In this document: in pieces, positions 55,590 through 64,000 of the stretch
Layout of the letters: each line of letters starts with the position of its first letter
How positions within the stretch are numbered: position 1 is the stretch's first letter
DNA from: Tenodera sinensis
Taxonomy: Eukaryota > Arthropoda > Insecta > Mantodea > Mantidae
Length of the DNA stretch: 64,000 nt
Direction: 5' to 3'
NCBI GenBank assembly: GCA_030765045.1
Contig: CM060967.1
Span: forward strand, 121,673,912-121,737,911
Program-made: the position numbers and the translations under genes
Notes under the pieces: generated by a model
Told to the model about the DNA's origin: nothing
What the model saw: the letters and a program-made list of their open reading frames with translations, nothing else
Database searches by the model: none

Positions 55590-55735
55590 TTCTCATTCAT
55601 GCATGAACACTCTTGGGAGAATGAAAAATAATCCTTCATAAAGAAAAATTGCCACTCTCCACTGGGGAAACGAATCCGTCCCTCTGAATTTGAAGGTTAG
55701 GATGACTAACCACCAGATCATAGAGGCAGACTATA
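55590..55735 (-). mobile_element. tRNA-derived SINE-like sequence, reverse
   Basis: Minus strand: CTGCCTCTATGATCTGGTGG, TTAGTCATCC and then CAAATTCAGAGGGACGGATTC. A-box-like and weak B-box-like motifs; family not matched to SINE-1 to 4. Confidence 0.45.
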
Positions 55736-56210
55736 TGGACATTGTTATGCTGCATTAGGTGCTTCAAGGGAATGAAATCAATATGGTTTAATATCCTCCA
55801 TCAAGTATGTGAGCTACCCAGAGCACCTTCATTTATCTCTATGAAACTGTTGTTCAATGTCTAACCAAAGCTCGGGTGAAGATGGACACCTTCCAGCATG
55901 CAAGTTATTTGACACGAGGCACGACTGTGGGCTGTATGAGCGATGTTCCAGCTGGTATCATCGAACTCTGGCCTATAGTATGGTAGAGCGGGGCAATTTC
56001 ATTTGAACAAAAATTAGATAATGAATCGAACAAAAATAATGTAATATTAAAAGCTGAACTTGTTAAATTATTTTTACAGAAATTATTTACAGAAAAACAT
56101 TGAATCCAGACGTGCATAATGAAGAAAATCAAAAAGCAGCAGGACTTTCATGTTCACTACAGGGGCTATTCCGATCGAAATTCCTTCTGATAATAAACAC
56201 CGTAACTTTT

Positions 56211-57570
56211 TTACTTTCTCTACTACGTATAGTAAAGTAGAGGAACAATTGTATTTCACCCAAAAATTCGATGTTGACATTTCACAGGAAAGATATGTTT
56301 TAAGGCCGCCCCCCCCCCGAACCCGAAAAAGCATTTTTAGGAAAAGGTCCGTCTCTGTCTGTCTGTCTGTCTGTCAGTCTGTGGACAGCATAACTCGAAA
56401 ACGAAAAGTCGGTTAAAAACAAAACTTAGTATATAAGTTTAATGTCTTTCAAGCAAGCGACACGGAGATTTTGAACAAAATTGATAAGCTAAATTACGCT
56501 TTGCATAGAAACTTTTTCGAAAATTTTGATTTCCGTGAAAATGGCTAACGATTTTGATTAAAATGCCATATGCTTGAGACATTTTTATGACAGATGAAAT
56601 GTATATCTTCAATTATTTTATGGCTATAGCCCCTGTAGTCGTATTTAATCTAGAAGACTTTTGAATAACTTCTAAACCGTAACAAAATCTTACTGTACAA
56701 AAAATGTAGATCATGCTAAAATATACAATTCATGTCGCCATAAATTTTTTGTAGAATGAACCATTTCGGACATATGTGTGATAATTATTATTTATTTATG
56801 CCAAAAATCATACTGCTGGTGTTTTTAAACACACAAGCCTGTATGGGCAATGTTTAAGAGGTGGAATCAGGACTGAAAAATTCAATGCCGTAGCCGGGAT
56901 TTGAACTACGAATCTTCTGCTTATCGAGCGGCTGCTTTAACTAAACTACCATGGCCAACTTGATAGCACGACATTAAATTCCCCTGCTGATTCGTACTTT
57001 TTCCCGGTTAGACCACAAGTGAATCTCACATCAAGGGCGATTTACAATTTTATTATTGTAAGTACTTTATGTCCCGGGTTTAAGTAACCTTTAGATGCTA
57101 ATTATTATTTATTTATGCAAACAAGCACGAATCAGCTGGGGAATTCAATGTCGTACTGGCAAGTTGGCCATAGTAGCTTGGTGGTTAAAGCAGCCGCTTG
57201 ATAAGCGGAAGATCCGTGGTTCAAATCCCGGCTATGGCATTGGATTTTTCACTGTTGATTACACCTCTTAAACTAGTTGTGTGAGTTTTGGAGAATTTAT
57301 ACTTCAATGAAATAGAACATCGTTATTAGTTTTCTTATATGTAAAGCGTGCAAAGAGAAGGGAATCTCAAAGCTTTAAAAGATTTGACTATCGCACAAAG
57401 CCTACTGTATTCAAATATTCCCCTTGTACCTACAAGGAAATAAGCAATAAGATAATTTGTACAAATGTTTATCTGAACTAACACGGAGAAGATATAGGAA
57501 TAAGAGTTTGTAACAATGGTTAGTACAAGAGTAGAGAACGTTATGTAAGTGTAACACATCCGATTTTTTT
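56211..57570 (+). mobile_element. R850 repeat, copy S, full length, split by a SINE pair
   Basis: Forward copy from TTACTTTCTCTACTACGTATAGTAAAG to GTAAGTGTAACACATCCGATTTTTTTT. An insert of ~490 bp (56788-57280) separates CATTTCGGACATAT from GTGTGAGTTTTGG. A poly-C run sits at 56311-56320 and (CTGT)n at 56349-56380. Confidence 0.88.
56788..57280. mobile_element. Inverted pair of SINE-4 elements
   Basis: The left unit (56800-57020) is reverse and the right unit (57115-57280) forward. Both have the tRNA-like AAGCGGAAGATCCGTGGTTCAAATCCCGG (right copy), with its complement in the left copy, and the flanking GGGGAATTCAATGTCGTACTGGCAAG. ATTATTATTTATTTATGC occurs at both ~56793 and ~57100. Confidence 0.75.
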
Positions 57571-58919
57571 TTCTTCCAGGGCACGGTGGAGATCGTCACT
57601 TCTGCCATATAATCCAGTCAACTTTTAACACAGCCTGAGATAAGTATCTTAGGTTGCAAAACTCACAAGGAATATTTTCCTCCTCGTTTTTCACAGCAAC
57701 TTCATCAGTTATGGATTAACTGGTGGTTATCTCTTTGACAGGCCTATTGGATCTTTGCCCCATTTTCAACCTACGTTTAGCCACAACTTCTTCATAATTT
57801 TCTTCCGTTAGGCAATTTGTCTACAGTTCTAAACAACCCGATTGTAAGAATGGAGAATAGTGTTGTACCTGCATTAAATGTGGTCGTTGGAAACATGTTT
57901 GTGCTTCATAATTAATATTCTCTTATTAAATAGTTGTAAAAATACCTTGATTTATTGTTATAAATTTTTGTTTTAAAGTTTGTCCCTAGGTACACGATGG
58001 TACTGCACTTTGGTCCACAGTACAACAACGTTTTATTTCTTTATTTGATAAGTTATTTTACTGAGTTAATATTTATTTCTAATCAAGATGTGTTTAAAAG
58101 CTATAAATTCCATTGTAACTTAAGAAAAAACCAAAATATGCTAATTAAATCAAGATAACGAATATTTTAGAAAGTGATCAAAGATACAACACCCTCATTG
58201 CCCTCCACCCCTTTCCTTGTAACAAGTAGCCCAACCGGATTTTTCAATTTACTACATATACTGCTAGATTACACAGGTTGCGTGTACCCAGGACTCGAAG
58301 AACTAAGATAAATTTTCCGTACTCCTGATTCTGAATTAAGACATCGTACTTAATGATTTACGATCCTTGAGATTAAAGAGTACCTATTCATTACTTCCTA
58401 CCGACAGGAAATGTCGATTTGTAGTTAAGTAAGAATCTTCTGAATTGCTACCACGTTTGAAGTGTAACTTTGTATGAAGATATGGTGTAGGTACTGAGTA
58501 AAATGGGAAGAAAGTATCTTTGAGATGAAGTGCTGGATAAAAGTTGAGAATATTCGATAAATGGAAAGGATAACGTACGAAGAAGCTTTAAGAAGAGTGG
58601 CTGGGAAGTATGTACCTTGCACGTTGTACAGAAGAGAGATTAGTTCCGTAGGAATGGTCAAATTTATAAGGAATGCCACGAGTAATTGTCAATTAATAGA
58701 TGAATTCTCGAACCACAAGTGAAGAGAGAATTTAAGTAGGGGATCTCACTATCACAAGTTGCATTTATTAAGACTAATATTTAACGAACTAAGGGGTGAT
58801 ATAACCTGTGAAATGCTATTTAAATGCTACTTAAATACAGATAAGTTTTTTCTAACTTCTAACACTTCATACAAAAGGACTGGCATTTCATATAAGTATC
58901 GCCTCCCCGAAGCTAATCA
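57571..58919. other. Gene-free stretch
   Basis: No gene or repeat recognised. Confidence 0.5.
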
Positions 58920-59779
58920 GACTACGTATAGTAAGTAGAGGAAGTATTGTATTCCACTCAAAAATTCGTTGTGAGATTCCGCCGGAAATATGTCTTGAGG
59001 TCTCCTGAATCCAAAAAAGCACTTTTAGAAAAAGTTCCCTGTGTGTACGTGTGGGCGTGCGCGTCTGTGACTGTGTGTCTATCAGGCTCTGGACAGCCTA
59101 ACTCAAAAATGAAAAGCTGCTTAAAAACTAAAGTTGGTATTTAAGTTTAATATCTGTTAAGGATGCGATATGAAGATTTTGAAGAACTTTCCCCCACCCT
59201 AAAGTAACATTAAATGGGAAATTTTTCGAAAATTTTGATTTTTTTTGAAAATGGCTCTAGTAATTTTAATTAAAATGTGGTATGTTTAACATATTTTTAT
59301 GAAAAATACAATGTATACTTTGAATTTTCTGCCTATAGCTTATGTGGTCCTATTTACTCTGGATGACTTTTACATAATTGGTAAACTGTAAGAGATAGAC
59401 CAAAGATTGCTCTACAAAAAATTTAGATCTTTCTAAATCACAGAAGTTATGCCCAAAGAAAATTTTTTGTAGAGTGAACCATTTCGGAGGTATTCCTTGT
59501 TATTTTTGTCAGTTTCGGAAAAACTTTCGTGAAATGCAACATCATTCATTTTTTTATATGTTAAACGTGCAAAAGAACGGAAACTCAAAGCTTTAACCGA
59601 TTTTACTATCGCTCAAAGCCTACTGTATTTCCCTTGTATCTACAAGTAAATAAACAATAAGATAATTTCCGCAAATGTGTATCTCAACTAACACGAAGAA
59701 GATATAGGAATAAGAGTTTGACAGAATAGTTGGTACAAGAGTAGAGAAAATCATGTGAGTGCAACACATCAAATTTTTG
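58920..59779 (+). mobile_element. R850 repeat, copy T, full length
   Basis: Forward, ~860 bp, close to consensus: ACTACGTATAGTAAGTAGAGG ... GTAGAGAAAATCATGTGAGTGCAACACATCAAATTTTTG. The internal GT segment is short and interrupted (59040-59085). Confidence 0.9.
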
Positions 59780-60524
59780 AGAATATGGTATACGAACTAT
59801 TTAAACGCCAAGAGCAGCATGAGAGAACTACGTAATAACTATTTTATAACAAAACGTAACCAAGGTAATAAATATTATAATTCCGCAGAACTGCTTTTGT
59901 CAACTTAAAGTTTGGCTTGAGTCGATAATGTGGTGATAGCGGTTTCTCATACAACGCCGTCTAACATTGTCGTTGTCTTTTACTCATATTCGCTAGTGTA
60001 TTTAGCCCCCTTTGTGCTTTCCTAGCCAAAAAGTATGCATTTGGTTACGTCACAAAGGACGTTTCATCCAAAACCTCATAGACCGCCACTGTAACACGGG
60101 TCAACTCTCTGTTTACCTGTCAGAGAGATGGAAATAGGGAGGCGTGATTGTAGGGGTAAAACATTTCACATTTCGGCTGCTCGTCTTACCGGCCCTGTTC
60201 TAGGAACCGGAAGCGCTGAACTTTGAACGTTCTCAAAACAGAGAGGGTATATAAAAGGCATCTTAACCTATGAAATATTGTCTTCAAAAACATTTGGAAG
60301 CTTCTGTAAGTATGCCATAGATGAGATCGGAGGTACCGATAGTGAGTACGAGTAATGATATTTTGAACTGAAACGTAAATTTCTATTTTTATCACAGTGA
60401 TCAAAGTTTTGGTCGCAGCATTTGTCATTACATTTCTTAATTCGTGTTATTTTCTATTAAGTTTCTTTCCTTACTAATACTACCGATAGTCCTACCATTT
60501 ACTACGCACTTTAATGTACTTTAT
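59780..60524. other. Gene-free stretch
   Basis: No gene or repeat recognised. Confidence 0.5.
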
Positions 60525-60637
60525 AAAAAAATCTGATGTGTTGCACTCACATGACTTTCTCTGCTCTTGTACTAACTTCTTATACTCTCATTCCTGTATC
60601 TTTTTCGTTTAGTTGAAATAAACATTTGTATAAATTA

Positions 60638-62005
60638 CACTGCATAACAAATTTGAACTTTTTTTCTGTCCTTTAGATGAAACTGCGTGATTCTGTATAA
60701 ACAAAAGGTGCTTGACTCATATCTTAAAGCCAAATTGGTCCATCACGTAACATTTTTGTAGGAGACCCACTTTTGATATTTATACAAATTGATTACAGAG
60801 CAATGAAACATGAGGCTTCAGTACAAAAAACACATACACTAAAATGATTTTTTGACCGTTTCCTCTTGTAAGCATCTGTTAGTGTGTCCTTGACAATAGA
60901 CCAACAATACTCAGCTAGCATACTTCCATTCCATCGTCTACTGAAACGTTTTTCAAACATAGAAATGTCCTGGTGGAACCTTTACCCATGCTCATCGCTT
61001 ATTGCACCAAGGTTTTGAGGAAAGAAGTGCAAATGTGAGTCCAAAAAGTGTAGTTTTAATGACATATTGCAACCTATAGCATGAAAGCATTCTACCATGT
61101 TTACAAGGTCTTCATAATTTTCAGCTTTCTCATTTCTAAGGAAACGTGAGCACACTGATTTAAGTGCCAACCAGGCTGCTTTTTCTCCCTCTGACAGTTT
61201 ATTTTCAAACACTTCGTCATAAATAACTGCTATAATTTGGGGACCAATGAAAACCCCTTCTTTTACCTTTGCCTCACTCAATTTGTTGAATTTGTTCCTG
61301 AGATGCAAGAAAGTCACTCTTTCTCTGTCCAGAGCTTTTACAAAAATTTTCATTAAACCGAGTTTAATGTGCAGTGGTGGTAGAAAGACACATTGTGGAT
61401 TCATAAGTGGTTCATGTGCTACATTTTTGGTGCCAAGAATGAAGCTTTGTCTTGAAGGCCACTGTTTACGGGTGTAGGGATTTTTACCAATGGCGACAAG
61501 CTGCATTGCTGTGTCTTCAATGTAAATTCGCCACACACATAACAAAATACGTCCAGCTTATTTTTACAGTGACGAGACATTATAATGCACTGAATGTAAT
61601 ATAATTTTGTCCTTAAAACACTTTAAACTGATCGTCACTAAAATAGTCCTGCCAGCAACACTTCAGAGAGGAAACTTCTGAAAATAAACAAAATTTTACA
61701 GTTAAAATGCTGACATAGTCGAAAGATCAAGCTGACAGTGAATGTTTGATATAGATATCCATTGTTTAATACGTCTACATATACACCTGTAGTGTAACTG
61801 TTGAATAGAATAAGCAGGTTATAAAAAATTGATTTAAATTAACAAAGACGCAAATTTATCACGAAAATACATAAAAAACTAAATTTGGGTTTTTGGGAAA
61901 ATGGTACGTGGTAGACAAAAACTAATTACAGATTTGTTATTTTCAGCCATACGTGTATAAGAACACACATTTTCATCTAAAGGATATTTTTCGTGTTGTA
62001 CAGTG
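60638..62005 (-). mobile_element. DNA transposon with CACTG ends, copy 2 (CACTA/CMC-like)
   Basis: Left end CACTGCATAACAAATTTG; right end, reversed, CACTGTACAACACGAAAAA. Both sides then share CCTTTAGATGAAA about 30 bp in, so the inverted repeat is long but interrupted. TTA at 60635-60637 and 62006-62008 is the target duplication, in R850 copy U. Carries the same protein family as copy 1 on the same (minus) strand. Shortened and dead. Confidence 0.85.
60982..61580 (-). pseudogene. Second broken gene of the LPPLxIKxGLMKxFVKALD family
   Basis: From ATG at 61580 the minus strand reads MSRHCKNKLDVFCYVCGEFT, a Cys-rich N-terminus I recall from full-length members of this family. Near 61470 the frame changes and the middle third or more of the protein is missing. 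Then KQWPSRQSFILGTKNVAHEP, LPPLHIKLGLMKIFVKALDR, KEGVFIGPQIIAV, LHFLDSHLHFFP and SDEHG follow to ~60985. Together with copy 1 (which lacks this N-terminus but keeps the middle) it outlines the whole domain order. Non-functional. Confidence 0.75.
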
Positions 62006-62736
62006 TTAACCTATTGCTTATTTCCTTGTAGGCACAAGAAGAGCATAGGAATACACTAGGCTATAAGCGATAGTCAAATCTTTTAAAGCGTTCAAATTCC
62101 GTTCTCTTTGCACGATTATACAAAAAATGAATAACGATGTTCCATTCATGAGAAGTATAAGTTCTTCAAAACACTCACAAATAACGAGGACTATCTCCGA
62201 AATGATGCACTCTATAAAAACTATTTAGACATAAATTGTATGTTTTAGCAACATCTACATTTTTGTATAGTAAGGTGTGATCTATCTCTTGCAGAACCGT
62301 AAAAGTCACCCAGAGTAAACAACACTACATAACCCGAAAATTCAAGATATATATTTCATTTGTCATAAAAATATATAAAATATATGGCATTTTAATCAAA
62401 ATCGTTAGAGTCATTTTCAAGAAAATAAACATTTTCGAAAAATTTACCATGTTAAGAGGTAGTGTAGAATGGAGGAATTTTCTTCAAAATCTTCGTGTCG
62501 CATCCTTGAAAGATATTAAACTTAAATACCAACTTTGGTTTCTAAGCGACTTTTCGTTTTGGGGTTATGCTCTCTACAGACTGATAGACACACACATACA
62601 GGGACCTTTTTCGAATGTTTTTTTTTTTAGTTCAGGGGGCGTCAAAACATTATTTTATTTTTGGTGAAGTCTGGACTTCGAATTTTTGGGTGGAATACAA
62701 TACTTCCTCTACTTTGCTATATGTAGTAGAGAAAGA

Positions 62737-63326
62737 ACTAGCGAGCCACAGCTTTAGCAGAGCACAATTCTGTTTTAAGTCTGTAGGAGGAACAGTTGAA
62801 GTAATAAAGCACGTTCTTCATTTTCTAAATGCTAGTGGATTTACCTCGGCTTGGAGCAGGAGACGTGGACGAATGTGGCTGAGAAATAAATGCACTTCTT
62901 GTGCATGAAATGATGCGTGAAAGAAGCATCATTTGCCGAAACATTTAACATGGTTACAGAGGTAGCGAGCGGGAAGATGGATGTTTGGTGGCGCCATTAA
63001 CACGTAGTTGTGACGTCACATCCTGATAAGCTTCCGGCAGCGGAAGTGAGGAGCGCGATCAATGTGTTGCACGCCCCAACGGAAGTAACCCTTCCCCGCT
63101 GCAATTGCCTTCCTTGCAACCTTTTATTTATCTTAGCAATCAATCTCGCCAACTCTCCTTCATAACTGACTGAGAAATGAATCAACAACATCCTTCATAC
63201 AAACGTCTCAGATAAAGTCACTTTGTGAACAATTTATCACATTTCCTAACAAGTGACATTCCAATATTATAAGCAGATGTAACTGATAAAGGCAGAGAAT
63301 GTTTACTTAAGGACGAAACTCATTGT
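62737..63326. other. Gene-free stretch
   Basis: Contains a short perfect hairpin AAATGATGC/GCATCATTT (~62907-62935). No gene. Confidence 0.5.
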
Positions 63327-64000
63327 TACTCTCTCTACCACGTTTAGCAGAGGAAGTATTGTATTCCAACCAAATTTTGATATTGAGATTTCACCGATTT
63401 CAGGCCCTCTGAATACAATAAAAAAAAGCATTTTTAGAAGAAGGTTGTGTCTGTAATATAAGTGCTGAGGCTTTCACGGCCGGCGTTGTCAACTATGTTA
63501 AGTAGATTTTCCGGGCTTGTGGGCCGTGGTCGAGTTGGATTGCCTTCCTCCGACATTTCGCTGAAAACTGCGTCCAGCTTCTTCAGGGTGATCCAATTAG
63601 TGAACTCCGGAGTCCAAATAATAACAATAAAATTTGGACTCGGGAGTTCACTAATTTCAGCGAAACGTCGGAGGAAGGCAATCCAACTCGACCACGGCCC
63701 ACAAGCCCGGAAAATCTACTTAACATAGGTTGTGTCTGTGTCTGTAACTCTGTCTGTCGGTCTGTGGATAGTATAACTCAAAAACAAAAACTCGGTTAAG
63801 AACCAAAGTTGGTATTTAAGTTTAATGTCTTTCAAGGATATGAGACGAAAATTTTGAACTAGCCTTTATATGGAAAATGTTTCGAAAATTTTTATTTTCT
63901 TGAAAATGGCTCTATTGATTTTGATTAAAATGCCATATTTTTTAGGCATTTTTATGACAAATGAAATATATATCTTGAATTTTCTGGCTTGCTCTGGACG
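63327..64000 (+). mobile_element. R850 repeat, copy V, running off the window, split by a fold-back element
   Basis: Forward copy from TTACTCTCTCTACCACGTTTAG. Interrupted at 63455-63726 and continuing to the window end (TCTTGAATTTTCTGGCTTGC), so its 3' part lies outside. Confidence 0.85.
63455..63726. mobile_element. 272-bp fold-back element with 13-bp target duplication
   Basis: AGGTTGTGTCTGT at 63442-63454 and 63727-63739 flanks it. Arms 63494-63564 and 63657-63727 are inverted copies 71 bp long with one mismatch (TATGTTAAGTAGATTTTCCG ... ACRTTTCGCTGA). Within the loop a second inverted repeat (63595-63619 and 63632-63656, 25 bp, one mismatch; AATTAGTGAACTCC...) gives a double hairpin. The left, unpaired 39 bp (GTGCTGAGGCTTTCACGGCCG) make it asymmetric. 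I recall similar sequence as an interspersed repeat in other insects. Confidence 0.85.

Larger units (their letters stand above)
60525..62736 (-). mobile_element. R850 repeat, copy U, split by a CACTG transposon
   Basis: Reverse copy: 60525-60637 (AAAAAATCTGATGTGTTGCACTCACATGAC ... ATAAATTA), then a 1368-bp insertion, then 62006-62736 (TTAACCTATTGCTTATTTCCTTG ... GTAGTAGAGAAAG). Removing the insert and one TTA restores the consensus GAAATTA-CTTATTGCTT region. Confidence 0.9.

Noticed and set aside
57165..57245. Possible tRNA gene on the plus strand (GGTTCAAATCC with flanking arms)
   Set aside because: The same sequence occurs in diverged, inverted copies with a shared SINE body, so it is SINE-4.

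Overview
This window is intron or intergenic DNA from a large, repeat-rich animal genome, most likely an insect. A polyneopteran such as a cockroach or termite is my best guess, from the mix of elements, the tRNA-derived SINEs and the style of the retroelement; I could not test this. It is AT-rich, has no operons, rRNA or CRISPR, and contains one 1000-base run of N (23001-24000). Only one stretch looks like host coding sequence: a 294-bp minus-strand exon at 22454-22747 with consensus splice sites on both sides. Nearly everything else recognisable is mobile or tandemly repeated DNA.

Layout. 0-13.5 kb: a 1.68-kb DNA transposon with CACTG ends (199-1878), then many copies of an ~850-bp non-coding repeat (called R850 here) nested in one another and hit by SINEs. 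13.5-21.3 kb: an R850 copy split by a decayed Tc1/mariner-type element with a DD82E catalytic triad (15155-16936), a shortened R850 copy, and a decayed hAT element (19054-21246). 21.3-30 kb: the host exon, the gap and sparse old repeats. 30-37.4 kb: a long microsatellite, an R850 copy, then a young-looking R1-like LINE with three overlapping open frames (31483-36795). 37.4-41 kb: (CA)n/(CCCA)n followed by a 2.6-kb G-rich minisatellite. 41-51 kb: LINE 3' remnants, a mariner-type deletion derivative with 61-bp inverted repeats (44940-45765), SINEs and a hexanucleotide polypyrimidine tract. 54-64 kb: more R850 copies, interrupted by SINEs, by a second CACTG element (60638-62005) and by a 272-bp fold-back element (63455-63726).

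How the parts relate. R850 occurs at about 23 loci and makes up roughly one fifth of the window. It acts as a landing pad: SINEs, a DD82E element, a CACTG element, a fold-back element and other R850 copies sit inside it, so its consensus gives the empty site and exact ends for several insertions. The most informative result is that a protein family I know only as 'uncharacterised' in many arthropods (motif LPPLxIKxGLMKxFVKALD) lies here inside two elements with CACTG...CAGTG ends and 3-bp target duplications (TAA and TTA). This suggests it belongs to a CACTA/CMC-like DNA transposon. The LINE is the only element whose reading frames are intact; both of its frame junctions are start codons lying a few bases before a stop codon.
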